A stretch of 64,000 bases of DNA, from the NCBI RefSeq assembly GCF_019991125.1, contig NZ_JAGENB010000009.1:1-64000 (forward strand), read 5' to 3'. Numbering within the stretch: the stretch's first letter is position 1; each line of letters opens with the position of its first letter. The translations under genes and the position numbers were made by a program. The notes under the pieces are model-generated. The model had not been told where the DNA came from. It did no database searches and saw only the letters and a list, made by a program, of their open reading frames with translations. The DNA comes from Phyllobacterium calauticae. GTDB taxonomy: Bacteria > Pseudomonadota > Alphaproteobacteria > Rhizobiales > Rhizobiaceae. Below are positions 7,508-15,732 of the stretch, in pieces.

Positions 7508-8548
7508 TCAGCCCTTTGCCATGACGTTTGAAACCGGCCCGGCTACAATACACCGCAGTCCATGTGATTCAAACGTTACAACGGGTTTTTCTCCGAAAAC
7601 AGCGGCAAGAGCCGAGCGGATATACCGGGTGCCGTAACCTGCTCTGGTTGGTTCTTTCACCGTAGGTCCACCACTCTCGCTCCACTCCAACCTTAACATC
7701 TGCGGTTGAGAGGCGGTAATTTCCCAAATTATGCTTATTCGCCCTTCCGCGGTCGACAGCGCCCCATACTTGATGGCATTAGTGACGAGTTCATGCAGAC
7801 AAAGTGCTAGTGTCGTACCTGCATCTCGAGTGAGCATGAGATCAGGACCTTCGGCGCGAAACCTCTTGATCGTGTCAGTGCTGTAAGGCTTCAAAGTGAG
7901 GTCAACGATCCCTCTCAGGGCGACGGTGTCGCCTCCCTGTTCGAAAACTGCGGAGTGAACGTTAGCCAAAGCTGCCAAGCGACCTTCGAAATCCTTGGTG
8001 AGGGCATCGATCGTATCAGCACCACGGCTGGTCATGCGAAATATGGACGTCACGCTGGCAAGAATATTCTTGACGCGATGGTTAAGTTCGAAACGCAGTT
8101 CCCTCTCGCGCGCGATAAAGTCTCTGACGTCCCGCTGACGCAACCGGACAAGAAGTGCGGACTGGACACCGCTCACCAGTTCGAGGGCCACCACTGGCCT
8201 TTGAAAGAACAGTTGTCTTGCCTGTGGCCATCGCTTCTCGAGTTCAGCTCGGATGCGGGGTTGCGGTGCTTTTCGATCAAGCAGAATAAAGATCGGCAGG
8301 TCAGACCAATTAGGCTGAAGCGACAAATGGCTTGCTATGGTATCGATTGTCTGAGATGTGAGTGACTCGTGAGTAACCAGAATAACGGCGGGTACCCCGT
8401 TCAGGAGATCGGTGAGATCATCCGTTTTGGCGCAGATTCTTGTATTTATCCCGTGCTCGACGAGCAGCATCTCGATATAGGCCGCATCCTTCCTATAGGG
8501 CGCGAGAACAAGCACCCAATCCAGCTCGCCGTGAGTATTGGCGTTCAT
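7508..8548 (-). CDS. HWE-family histidine kinase with degenerate receiver domain
   Basis: A 346-residue soluble kinase. Residues 1-135 look like a receiver fold, but the strand that should carry the phospho-acceptor Asp reads VILVTHESL, so the acceptor is missing and the domain is probably a pseudo-receiver used for binding. The HWE kinase core follows: H157 in ELNHRVKNIL, the N-box HELVTNAIKYGA and LEWSES. The ATG overlaps the TAA of the upstream kaiC-like gene (TAATG), so the two are translationally coupled. I infer that the KaiC-like ATPase and this kinase act together, as KaiC and SasA do in cyanobacteria, although the families differ. Confidence 0.85.
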   Translation of the reverse strand: MNANTHGELDWVLVLAPYRKDAAYIEMLLVEHGINTRICAKTDDLTDLLNGVPAVILVTHESLTSQTIDTIASHLSLQPNWSDLPIFILLDRKAPQPRIRAELEKRWPQARQLFFQRPVVALELVSGVQSALLVRLRQRDVRDFIARERELRFELNHRVKNILASVTSIFRMTSRGADTIDALTKDFEGRLAALANVHSAVFEQGGDTVALRGIVDLTLKPYSTDTIKRFRAEGPDLMLTRDAGTTLALCLHELVTNAIKYGALSTAEGRISIIWEITASQPQMLRLEWSESGGPTVKEPTRAGYGTRYIRSALAAVFGEKPVVTFESHGLRCIVAGPVSNVMAKG

Positions 8549-9990
8549 TATGCCTCTGGCAGGGGATTGTAGGACACGACGCTAACACCGGAACTCTCGA
8601 TCAGGAGTTCTCTGACATCGAGGTCATGCGGACCATGGCGTTTCTTCACCACCGTAATACTGCGTCTAAGTTTTCCCTCGTGTTCCGAAATTCTCAACAG
8701 AAGCACGGTGTCACCGAGAAAACTGACGTCAACATCAATCCCGACGTTTTGACCCAGCAATCCATGTTGCGCGACGATCAACATGGTCAAAACACCTGAT
8801 CGGGCGAGATATTTCAACAAGGATTGAATGTCTCGCACGGCTTTCTCGCGATGCGGGAGTGAATTCAAGTAGCCCGTGAAGCTGTCTATTACCACCACGC
8901 GAGATTTTTCACGCGTAACCACGTCTTGCGCGATCTTGCCAAATTCGCCTGGCGAAATCTCGTTGGGATTGAAATCCCGAATGATCAGCTGGCCGTCCTT
9001 GTGAAACTGGCGCAGATCCATGCCCAGCCCTTCGGAGCGCCGAAAAAAAGTTTCGAGGCGTTCCTCAAACAGAAAGAGCGCTACGCTTTCGCCGCGCTTC
9101 AGGGCCGCGGTAGCGTACAGGGAGGACATCGTGGATTTGCCCGTACCCGACTGGCCGATCACGAGCGTAGTGGTCCCCGCCTCCTGTCCACCGCCGAACA
9201 TCTCATCAAGCGAAGTGACACCCGATTTGATGAGTTGCGGTTTGCCGTTTTCGGAGGCCGTTCCCGGAATGATCCTTGGATAGACAATTACCCCCTCGCC
9301 CTCGCGAATTGCCATATCGTGATAGCCATCGGCGACTGGAACTCCACGCATTTTGCTGACTTCAACCTGGCGACGCACTCCGCCATATTCTTCAAGCGAT
9401 TTGTCGAACCGGATCACCCCATGGGCGATACCTTCCACTTCTTCGCCGCTGCGTTCAACCGAGCCATTTGTCTGGGTGTCCAGAAGCATGGCAACTACAC
9501 TATGGCGAGCAAGGAACGATTTGAAAGCCAGCAGTTCCCGACGGAAACGCGGGGAGTCACCTGTTATCAAGCGGATTTCCAGGAGTGAATCGTAGACCAG
9601 CCTATGGGGTTTGTGTTCTTCGATAGCTTTTTCGACGGCTGATCGTGTCTCGTCAAGGCGAAGCTCTGTGGTTTGAAAGATTGACTGATCCAATGCACCA
9701 TTCACAGCATCAGATGCCGATAACTCCTCGATCTGGATGCCATCGAGTGACCAGCCATGAGAAACAGCTATTGATTTAAGTTCGGCGGTTGTCTGGGAAA
9801 GGCTGACGTACAGGCAGCGCTCACCATTCTCAACGCCGGCAAGCAAGAACTGCAATGCGGCCGTGGTTTTACCAGACCCCGGAGCACCTTGCAAAATGTA
9901 GAAATTGGATGAAGGCAATCCACCGCGAAGGATTTCATCTAATCCGGCAATCCCAGTTTTGACAACCGACGGTTTTTTACGCGTGACCAT
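8548..9990 (-). CDS. KaiC-like double-RecA ATPase
   Basis: A 480-residue protein with two KaiC/RecA ATPase domains: Walker A GAPGSGKTT at 35-43 and GQSGTGKST at 279-287. Each is followed by a KaiC-type acidic stretch and a Walker B (LVYDSLLEI and VVIDSFTGYL). Compared by eye with cyanobacterial KaiC, the phosphorylation site region STITDT reads SFLGDT here, so the Ser remains and the Thr is replaced. No kaiA or kaiB is present. KaiC homologues in non-photosynthetic bacteria have been linked to stress tolerance and signalling. It is the first gene of a two-gene operon with the HWE kinase. Confidence 0.88.
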   Translation of the reverse strand: MVTRKKPSVVKTGIAGLDEILRGGLPSSNFYILQGAPGSGKTTAALQFLLAGVENGERCLYVSLSQTTAELKSIAVSHGWSLDGIQIEELSASDAVNGALDQSIFQTTELRLDETRSAVEKAIEEHKPHRLVYDSLLEIRLITGDSPRFRRELLAFKSFLARHSVVAMLLDTQTNGSVERSGEEVEGIAHGVIRFDKSLEEYGGVRRQVEVSKMRGVPVADGYHDMAIREGEGVIVYPRIIPGTASENGKPQLIKSGVTSLDEMFGGGQEAGTTTLVIGQSGTGKSTMSSLYATAALKRGESVALFLFEERLETFFRRSEGLGMDLRQFHKDGQLIIRDFNPNEISPGEFGKIAQDVVTREKSRVVVIDSFTGYLNSLPHREKAVRDIQSLLKYLARSGVLTMLIVAQHGLLGQNVGIDVDVSFLGDTVLLLRISEHEGKLRRSITVVKKRHGPHDLDVRELLIESSGVSVVSYNPLPEA

Positions 9991-10138
9991 CTCAATCGAT
10001 CCATTTCTTGGAAATCAAGCCGGACGGAAACACCGGACCGCTCAAGCTACACCAGTCTCCGATTTATATTTCGCGATGGCCACCGTCAACATCCATATAG
10101 GATCGATAGGGAATAGTAAGCGATGTAAAGTTCGATAT

Positions 10139-10510
10139 CTATTCCATTCTCAACAACTCACGTACCGCCGTTATGATTTGCCCAGGTCGATAAGGCTTGC
10201 CGAAAAAACGACCATCCACTGGGAGGTTGTCATCAGTCATTTGCTGATGGCCGGAAGTGACAATAATCTCTATAGGCGGCCACTTATCCCGTACGGCCGC
10301 CGCGAGTCTAAGGCCGTCCATGCTTCCCGGCATGTCAATATCCGTAAAGAGAACACGAATATCATCGCGTTGATTTAATATCGCAATCGCCTCATCTGCA
10401 TTACCCGCCTCCAATACACCAAATCCTGCCCTCTCCAACGCTTCTGAAATGTCCATACGAATAAGGATCTCGTCTTCGACAACGAGAACTGTAATCAATG
10501 CTTCCTTCAT
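10139..10510 (-). CDS. Single-domain response regulator
   Basis: A 123-residue receiver (VLVVEDEILIRMDISEALE at the N-terminus; phospho-acceptor in LFTDIDMPGSMDG; Lys in FGKPYRP). Single-domain receivers of this type with the E-D-E cluster are common next to HWE kinases in rhizobia. It lies about 150 bases upstream of the kaiC-like gene on the same strand, so it may be part of that pathway. No output domain is present. The ATG at 10510 has the weak site AAGGACATTCG upstream. Confidence 0.88.
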   Translation of the reverse strand: MKEALITVLVVEDEILIRMDISEALERAGFGVLEAGNADEAIAILNQRDDIRVLFTDIDMPGSMDGLRLAAAVRDKWPPIEIIVTSGHQQMTDDNLPVDGRFFGKPYRPGQIITAVRELLRME

Positions 10511-10822
10511 GACTACGAATGTCCTTTGGTAGAGGGTTACAAATAATGAAGCGAACTACTTCATTGGCGCCCTACCGGAACGCGAGTGCTGCAAAATCGA
10601 TCCCGACTATCAAATCTTAAGTCGGATGCCGGTTTAACCACTATGGCGCGATGCTCGTCAGGGGTTAGGCGATTGATCGCTATCAGAAAAATAAATGAAA
10701 TTAGCCGAACCAACAGTGCTGAATAGATGTTGATATCAACTCGCCACCCAAAGGAACCAAACACTTCGTCCTGTGTTATTGCAAGAGGAACGGACTTTTG
10801 ATGGCGCCTCGAGCGCCGCAAG
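10511..10822. other. Intergenic region between divergent genes
   Basis: No gene is recognised. It contains a stress-type promoter candidate (10753-10777) reading towards the RMF-like gene. Confidence 0.4.
10753..10777 (+). promoter_or_regulatory. EcfG-like promoter candidate (TGTT variant)
   Basis: GGAAC, 16 bases, TGTT, 46 bases before the first ATG of the RMF-like gene. The -10 has one mismatch to CGTT. Confidence 0.45.
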
Positions 10823-11116
10823 ATGCGTCACGAAAGCATGACACGTTCCAATTTGACAAATGGCTGTAAGATGTGGATCGCTGTGCAGATAATCCAGGTG
10901 CGTGAGTTTTTCAAATGGGCATTCGGAACGGGTGGCGTTCGCGGGTCCTGCGCTTATTCGATCGGCTATAATTCGGGGTTGATGCGGTACCCTGACAGCA
11001 GCGATTTATCTGCTCCAAATCCATATTTTCCCCATACAGAGGATTGGTCGGAATGGCGAGCTGGTTACCAGGACGGATGCGATGCAACTTTTGAAAGAAA
11101 ATTGCCGTTGGCATAG
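10823..11116 (+). CDS. Ribosome modulation factor / CrpP-like small protein
   Basis: A 97-residue protein. Its C-terminal half, with AYSIGYNSGLMRYP then NPYFPHTEDWSEWRAGYQDG, follows the pattern G-x-x-x-G, N-P-Y, W-x-x-G-x-x-x-G seen in the ribosome modulation factor and CrpP families. E. coli RMF dimerises ribosomes in stationary phase; whether this larger relative does so is unknown. Three in-frame ATG codons (10823, 10838, 10871) are possible and none has a strong ribosome binding site, so the N-terminus is uncertain. A candidate stress promoter lies upstream. Confidence 0.55.
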   Translation: MRHESMTRSNLTNGCKMWIAVQIIQVREFFKWAFGTGGVRGSCAYSIGYNSGLMRYPDSSDLSAPNPYFPHTEDWSEWRAGYQDGCDATFERKLPLA

Positions 11117-11175
11117 TTCAAACTGGCCAGATTTATCCCTAGACGATAACCGACCAATTCTGATCCTCTACGAGT

Positions 11176-11403
11176 TCAACCATTTGGTTTGTACCTTCGC
11201 AAACTGCGGGCCGCCTCCCAATTTACCGGCTCATTCTTACGGTTAACTGCCGTGCGACACACGAGGATCAGATCGTAGCCTTGGCGCGCCAAGCGGTCGG
11301 CGTAGATCGCACCGATGCCAGACGATGCGCCTGTGATCAGCGCCGTACCTTTTGAGTGTGGAGCCCTGAAGATAGAGTAAGAAATTCGTGTCTTAAATGT
11401 CAT
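11176..11403 (-). pseudogene. Remnant of a short-chain dehydrogenase (N-terminus only)
   Basis: Residues about 15-50 carry the Rossmann start of an SDR ([20 protein letters not shown], then GYDLILVCR), after which similarity stops abruptly and unrelated codons run to a stop. A complete SDR is about 250 residues, so only the first fifth survives. The break at about 11250 probably marks a deletion or insertion point. It has no evident role. Confidence 0.7.
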
Positions 11404-11763
11404 ATATCCGGCATATTAGGACACATTGAGTAAAGGGACCAGTACTGATGTTAATTGTCGAGTGATCGATCACGGATCTCACCACGCTCATGAAAGTAGA
11501 CGGCGCGTTTACGTTCGTGGGCGTAGAGGGCTTTTGAAACGCGATGCACACTTAGCAACGCCAGTGATGGCAATCAGACCAAATCTGCACTAGCATTGAA
11601 CCCGGATCGCCACTCGGGGGCAGGCCAGTTCGGAATTTCCGGAATTTAGGCCCATCTTTGAATGTCTATTCCGAACGTCATGCCGGTGATAGTCATAACT
11701 GACCAACGGGGTTGATAGCGACGGTCGCACCGACCGCCTTCCCGCCAGGTGGGAGATAAGACA
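11404..11763. other. Intergenic region, nothing recognised
   Basis: About 360 bases between the SDR remnant and the hydrolase gene, with no convincing frame, repeat or stress-type promoter. It probably contains eroded sequence. Confidence 0.4.
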
Positions 11764-12681
11764 ATGCTGAAATTCGTCTTTGCTCTGGGAATACTCGCTC
11801 TCGCAGTGCCCGCCAGCGCTCAGGTTCCGGACTTTCCGGATACTTTCAAGACACAGGAGATCACGACCAACGGCGCGACCATCCATGTTCGCGTCGGTGG
11901 TGACGGACCGGCAGTGGTTCTGCTGCATGGTTATGGTGAGACCGGCGATATGTGGGCGCCGATGGCGAGTGACCTTGCCCGCGATCACAAAGTCATCGTT
12001 CCCGATCTGCGTGGGCTTGGCCTCTCCTCTAAACCGGAAGCCGGTTTCGACAAGAAGACCCAGGCCGGCGACGTGGCCGGCGTGCTCGATGCGCTCAAGA
12101 TCGATCGCGCCGATCTGGTCGCGCACGATATCGGCAACATGGTCGGCTTTGCCTTCGCAGCCCAGTATCCCGAGCGGGTCAATCGCTTCGTGCTGATCGA
12201 TGCGCCCGTGCCTGGCGTTGGGCCGTGGGAGGAGATCTTGAAAAACCCGTTGCTGTGGCACTTCCGCTTCGGCGGACCGGATATGGAACGCCTCGTTGCT
12301 GGCCGCGAACGCATTTATCTCGATCGCTTCTGGAACGAATTCTCGGCCACTCCGAGCCACTTTACCGAGGCTTCGCGTGAGCACTATGCCAAGCTGTACG
12401 CCCTTCCGGGCGCCATGCATTCGGGCTTCGCCCAGTTCGCCGCCTTCGATCAGGATGCGGCCGACAACCGGGCCCTCCTCGCTGCCGGCGGCAAGCTGTC
12501 CATGCCGATCCTGGCGATTGGTGGCGAGAAGTCGTTCGGCCCGATGATGGCAACCGTGATGCGCGCAGCGGCAACCGACGTGACTGAGGGCATTATCCCC
12601 GATTCCGGTCACTGGATCATGGAAGAAAACCCCGAAGCCACGACTAAGATGGTCCGTGTGTTTCTCGACAGGGCGCGCTGA
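11764..12681 (+). CDS. Exported alpha/beta hydrolase of the epoxide hydrolase / dehalogenase group
   Basis: A 305-residue protein with a signal peptide (MLKFVFALGILALAVPASA). The alpha/beta fold shows the oxyanion motif HGYGETGDMW, the strand DLRGLGLSS, and AHDIGNMVGFAFA, where the nucleophile is Asp as in epoxide hydrolases and haloalkane dehalogenases. The catalytic His is in DSGHWIMEEN. The substrate is unknown. The start was set at the ATG after GGGAGATAAG and fits the signal peptide. A MITE-like element begins 29 bases after the stop codon. Confidence 0.85.
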   Translation: MLKFVFALGILALAVPASAQVPDFPDTFKTQEITTNGATIHVRVGGDGPAVVLLHGYGETGDMWAPMASDLARDHKVIVPDLRGLGLSSKPEAGFDKKTQAGDVAGVLDALKIDRADLVAHDIGNMVGFAFAAQYPERVNRFVLIDAPVPGVGPWEEILKNPLLWHFRFGGPDMERLVAGRERIYLDRFWNEFSATPSHFTEASREHYAKLYALPGAMHSGFAQFAAFDQDAADNRALLAAGGKLSMPILAIGGEKSFGPMMATVMRAAATDVTEGIIPDSGHWIMEENPEATTKMVRVFLDRAR

Positions 12682-12709
12682 CCTTTCCGGTTTAATGTGC
12701 TCGCAGTTA

Positions 12710-12863
12710 GGGGACCATAAAAAGTTGTGGGGCAATAGATGATTGAGAGTAGGGTGTCGCCTAAACACCGCTTTTTAAAATGACAGCACTGACGTTCCTA
12801 CGTGCCGGATCCAACAGAACCGTACCTGACGCGGCAATTGCCCCACAACTTTTTATGGTCCCC
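12710..12863. mobile_element. MITE-like element 1
   Basis: A 154-bp non-coding element with perfect 27-bp terminal inverted repeats, starting GGGGACCATAAAAAGTTGTG at 12710 and ending with its complement at 12863. The same tip pattern, ending GTGGGGCA, occurs in three more elements here. No transposase is encoded and no clear target duplication was found for this copy. Confidence 0.8.
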
Positions 12864-12988
12864 TGCCTCAAATCGTTGAATCAACTCAGTCGTCCAAGCT
12901 GCCGTCGCCGAGAGATGCCAGCTCCAGAGTTCGAGCAGATCTTTCGCATGCGACGGTCGCAGCGTCCTTGCCTCTTTCAACTTCAGGT

Positions 12989-13537
12989 TCAAATAACCCG
13001 TTTGATCTCGTAAAGGACCTGCGTCTTCAACGGGTGCCCCTCAGGGAGTGGGGCGTTGTCAAAACTGCCAACTTTCTGCATGCCAAGGCGCTCCATCAAC
13101 CCCCAGGATGCGGTGTTAGCTGGAGCGGTGAAGGCGACTAATCTTTCGAGCTTCAGCATCACCAATCCGAAATGCACCGACGCCTCCGCAGCCTCCCTGG
13201 CGAGCCCTTTGCCTTGCCACTTCGATGAAAGTCTCCAGCTTAATTCGACGGCCGGTCCAAATGGCGCTTCCCATGTGACGGGTGCGATCCCGCACATGCC
13301 TATGAGTTGACCTGCACTCTTTTCCTCCAGCGCCCAAAAGCCCCATCCGCAGTCATCAAACTGCCGATCTATACGATCCAGCATCTGATCCGATCCTGCA
13401 CGTGTCAAAGGGGACAGATATCGTTGCACATCGGGCTCGACGTTCAATGCGTGAAATGCCTCTCGATCTTCGAGACGCCAAAGCCGCATCCTCAGGCGGG
13501 GCGTTTCAAGTAAAACGTTGGGATGAGAATTCGTCAT
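12989..13537 (-). CDS. GNAT acetyltransferase, RimJ/RimL type
   Basis: A 182-residue N-acetyltransferase. The opening ETPRLRMRLWRLEDREAF and the region ELSWRLSSKWQGKGLAREAA, carrying the acetyl-CoA binding motif, identify the RimJ/RimL subgroup, which acetylates protein N-termini or small amines. The substrate cannot be predicted. It lies alone between two MITE-like elements (12710-12863 and 13557-13678). The second begins 20 bases upstream of the ATG, so it has separated the gene from its old promoter or supplied a new one. Confidence 0.85.
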   Translation of the reverse strand: MTNSHPNVLLETPRLRMRLWRLEDREAFHALNVEPDVQRYLSPLTRAGSDQMLDRIDRQFDDCGWGFWALEEKSAGQLIGMCGIAPVTWEAPFGPAVELSWRLSSKWQGKGLAREAAEASVHFGLVMLKLERLVAFTAPANTASWGLMERLGMQKVGSFDNAPLPEGHPLKTQVLYEIKRVI

Positions 13538-13556
13538 GGAGGCAATGTCCTTCTGT

Positions 13557-13678
13557 GGGGACTATATAAAATTGTGGGGCACTCACGCAAATGTCCTTTT
13601 ATTCCGGGCAGTACTAGCCATTGGAGTGGCGTGTCATAACGCTCATGCCATGCTTACCCCACGACTTATATAGTCCCC
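13557..13678. mobile_element. MITE-like element 2
   Basis: A 122-bp element with imperfect inverted repeats of about 25 bp (left tip GGGGACTATATAAAATTGTG). If one extra T is counted at each end, TTCTG directly repeats on both sides (13551-13555 and 13680-13684), which looks like a 5-bp target duplication. It sits directly upstream of the acetyltransferase start. Confidence 0.78.
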
Positions 13679-13694
13679 TTTCTGTGCAAATTGA

Positions 13695-13922
13695 TCAGCT
13701 GACGCGGTGGGAGTAGCCGCCCCTGTTCCAAAAGCGCGGCGGATTTGTCAGGCGGCCTCGCCGGACACTGGTCTCCAGCCAAGCCGATATTGCCAGCGGA
13801 ATCCTTCGCTCGGCATTGATCCAAGTCTGAATCAGCGCCGGATCGCATTCCAGATTTTTGACGATATCATCAATATCCACGCCAAGTCTTGCAAGGCAAT
13901 CACTGAATCGGGCAGGCGTCAT
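13695..13922 (-). CDS. Small helix-turn-helix protein
   Basis: A 75-residue protein starting MTPARFSDCLARLGVDIDDI, followed by a Cro/CI-like pattern in which a helix, the turn CDPALIQTWINAE and the phrase IPLAISAWLE line up with small XRE-type regulators of rhizobia. The ATG overlaps the TGA of the upstream gene (ATGA), so the two are translationally coupled. It may control its own operon. The last 15 residues run close to MITE element 2 and may have been changed by that insertion. Confidence 0.6.
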   Translation of the reverse strand: MTPARFSDCLARLGVDIDDIVKNLECDPALIQTWINAERRIPLAISAWLETSVRRGRLTNPPRFWNRGGYSHRVS

Positions 13923-14206
13923 CCTGCAACCTGCATTTTCAGGTTGGTGCGATGCAGACTTATGCGTTCTGCAATCTTATTCCCTTCACGTCTGTTCATC
14001 TTCTGTGTTGGCGCTTTGAAAGCCTTCAGAAAGGCCGGTGGTGAACCACGTCGCGGATTCCCTCGGGTCCGATGGAATGCTTCATCTAATGTGCTCCTAA
14101 GCGTTCTCACAGAAACGTATCGGCCTTGCAACGGTTCCTCAATATGGATGGTTACGCTGTCCCTTTTCCGTCTGTGAAGCCTCGTTGCTTCTTTGCCGTG
14201 TTGCAT
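13919..14206 (-). CDS. Basic hypothetical protein coupled to the helix-turn-helix gene
   Basis: A 95-residue, strongly basic protein (many Arg and Lys, for example LHRRKRDSVTIHIEEPLQ and TQKMNRREGNKIAERISLHR). No family is recognised. The 4-base ATGA overlap with the following helix-turn-helix gene supports it as real. The start was placed at the ATG at 14206, but a TTG at 14248 in frame is possible. A two-gene unit with a small regulator second recalls toxin-antitoxin pairs, but nothing in the sequence proves that. Confidence 0.45.
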   Translation of the reverse strand: MQHGKEATRLHRRKRDSVTIHIEEPLQGRYVSVRTLRSTLDEAFHRTRGNPRRGSPPAFLKAFKAPTQKMNRREGNKIAERISLHRTNLKMQVAG

Positions 14207-14303
14207 GGATGTACCAGATTGCAAAAGATTCAATGCAAAAAGTCGCAATTCCCGACAATCCTAAAATGCGTTCAGGTTAAATATCTTATCCATCCCAGGG
14301 CAT

Positions 14304-14618
14304 TCACGGCTGCTCATTTGGTTTGTGTGATGAAATCTTATGTGCAATGGCAATCTCTATGAGTTGAGCTCCTGTCTGTTCCAGCACGATAATTTGAGCT
14401 TCCTGGGCAGCTTCGACAAAAGCACGCCGCACGCTATCAGCAGAGAGTTCGCCGTTAATTGACTTTCGGCACGCATCACAAGCAATTGCATAATTATCAC
14501 CGGTGCAGCTTGGCCAATGCTCAAGCGAGGCAAGTGCATCAGGTGCGTTGCTAACGACGACAATCTGCCCGGTGCGCCATGATTTTATTGTCACATGGTC
14601 AAATGACAGCTTTTCCAT
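14304..14618 (-). CDS. DUF982 family protein, copy B
   Basis: A 104-residue DUF982 protein, closely related to copy A: both start MEKL-FDH, share IACDACR-like and FVEAAQEAQI-like segments, and end HKPNEQP. The family is rhizobial and of unknown function. The GGAAC-N16-CATT promoter has its -10 9 bases before the ATG, as in copies A and D, so the mRNA is probably leaderless. The upstream gene on the plus strand diverges. Confidence 0.85.
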   Translation of the reverse strand: MEKLSFDHVTIKSWRTGQIVVVSNAPDALASLEHWPSCTGDNYAIACDACRKSINGELSADSVRRAFVEAAQEAQIIVLEQTGAQLIEIAIAHKISSHKPNEQP

Positions 14619-14626
14619 ACGCGTTA

Positions 14627-14651
14627 AATGAATAACCGAAAGAGTTGTTCC
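14627..14651 (-). promoter_or_regulatory. EcfG-like promoter (CATT variant) for DUF982 copy B
   Basis: Minus strand GGAAC (14651-14647), 16 bases, CATT (14630-14627), directly before the ATG at 14618. Confidence 0.5.
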
Positions 14652-14978
14652 GGAGAGTTAAGCCGAATATCACTCCTGTCGGAAGTCAGCACATTCGCTC
14701 GAGAAGGTGAATCAGGCACGACAACTGTCGACACAGCGCACTTGGCTTTTATTTTGCCAACATTGCTATCCTTTAAAAATCCATATCTTCGCGGCAACAC
14801 TATGGTGTTGTCACTCTCCAGTGTACAACGTGAGGCTCGACACAGCAGTCCCCACACACCCCTGGTCGAGCCTCACTCCGTCTCATTCTTTCTCCGGTTA
14901 CCTGGTTTTCAAAAGAATATTGAAAATTCAATGGTTCGGAATACAGTCGTTGCCAACCGTTCATTGTTGGAGGTTGTT

Positions 14979-15215
14979 ATGGTATTGAACCTTGACCACA
15001 AGCTTGATTGCAAGGACTGTGGTACGATCTATCTGGATATTCCGTCCAATGCCAATTCCGATACTCCGATCCACTGCAGTACCTGTGGAATCTTCCTGGG
15101 CAGATGGGGCGAGCTTGAAACAGATTTTGCCCGTCAAGGTGGCCAAAGCGGAGTGTTTCACATGGAAGATGGCCAGATTACCCCGATCGTTGAAGGCCGA
15201 AAACCCTTTTCCTGA
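14979..15215 (+). CDS. Small zinc-ribbon-like protein
   Basis: A 78-residue protein with two CxxC pairs (DCKDCGTIY and HCSTCGIFLGRWG), which suggests a small zinc ribbon. The tail contains GELETDFARQGGQSG. The start at 14979 follows GGAGGTTGTT. Proteins like this occur in rhizobia without assigned function. Upstream, GGAAT-N15-CGTT at about 14938 is only a weak hint of a stress promoter and is not listed separately. Confidence 0.6.
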   Translation: MVLNLDHKLDCKDCGTIYLDIPSNANSDTPIHCSTCGIFLGRWGELETDFARQGGQSGVFHMEDGQITPIVEGRKPFS

Positions 15216-15414
15216 ACAACCTGCTTGCCTGACGAAACTGTAGGGCCCCTGGGGCCGCATCAAGAAATAAGCCTTTTCATGATCGTATGGATGACCGCGA
15301 TTGCATCCGGCTTTTTTAGGGTTGAAAGTCCGATGTTTTCCTCTCGCGAAGGATCATATTCATGGGTCCTGACCCTAGTTTTCCGCAGCTCTTCAAATTA
15401 TAGTTGGTCATTCT

Positions 15415-15522
15415 ATGTTGTTCATGAGCTTCATCATTCTTTTAATTCTCGTCGGCCTGGTTTTCTCCTGGGGCTTTTTTGCATTTCTCTTGCATAGAAA
15501 ATTTGGACCGTTCAATAAATAG
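15415..15522 (+). CDS. Small single-span membrane protein, copy 2
   Basis: A 35-residue protein starting MLFMSFIILLILVGLVF and ending HRKFGPFNK. It is nearly all one hydrophobic helix with a short basic tail. It matches the minus-strand protein at 4248-4421 closely, and conservation between two distant copies is the main evidence that it is expressed. It lies upstream of the PRC-barrel copy 2, in the same arrangement as copy 1. No good ribosome binding site is visible. Confidence 0.6.
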   Translation: MLFMSFIILLILVGLVFSWGFFAFLLHRKFGPFNK

Positions 15523-15662
15523 AAGAAGAATAAATTCGTTCAGCATTTGCGACAAACGTGGCGCCAATATTGCTCGGTGTGACGAGACACTGCAGACCGC
15601 GACGAAGGGGAAGCATAAACTACCTCATCCATTTCTGCATCTCAAAGCTACCGATCATACGG

Positions 15663-15687
15663 GGAACCTAATGGCGGTAGTGCCGTT
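15663..15687 (+). promoter_or_regulatory. EcfG-type promoter for the PRC-barrel gene copy 2
   Basis: GGAAC (15663-15667), 16 bases, CGTT (15684-15687), 46 bases before the start codon, the same spacing as for copy 1. Confidence 0.75.
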
Positions 15688-15732
15688 AGTTCCTGCGAAG
15701 GCATGAACCTTCGTAATAAGCAGGAGAAAACT

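Noticed and set aside
11590-12768. 392-codon open frame on the minus strand
   Set aside because: It is the antisense of the well-supported exported hydrolase gene and has no domain or start signal.
12866-12992. Short minus-strand frame (TELIQRFEAG) running into MITE 1
   Set aside because: It starts only at TTG inside the end of the acetyltransferase gene and has no known relative; it might be a truncated gene but cannot be supported.
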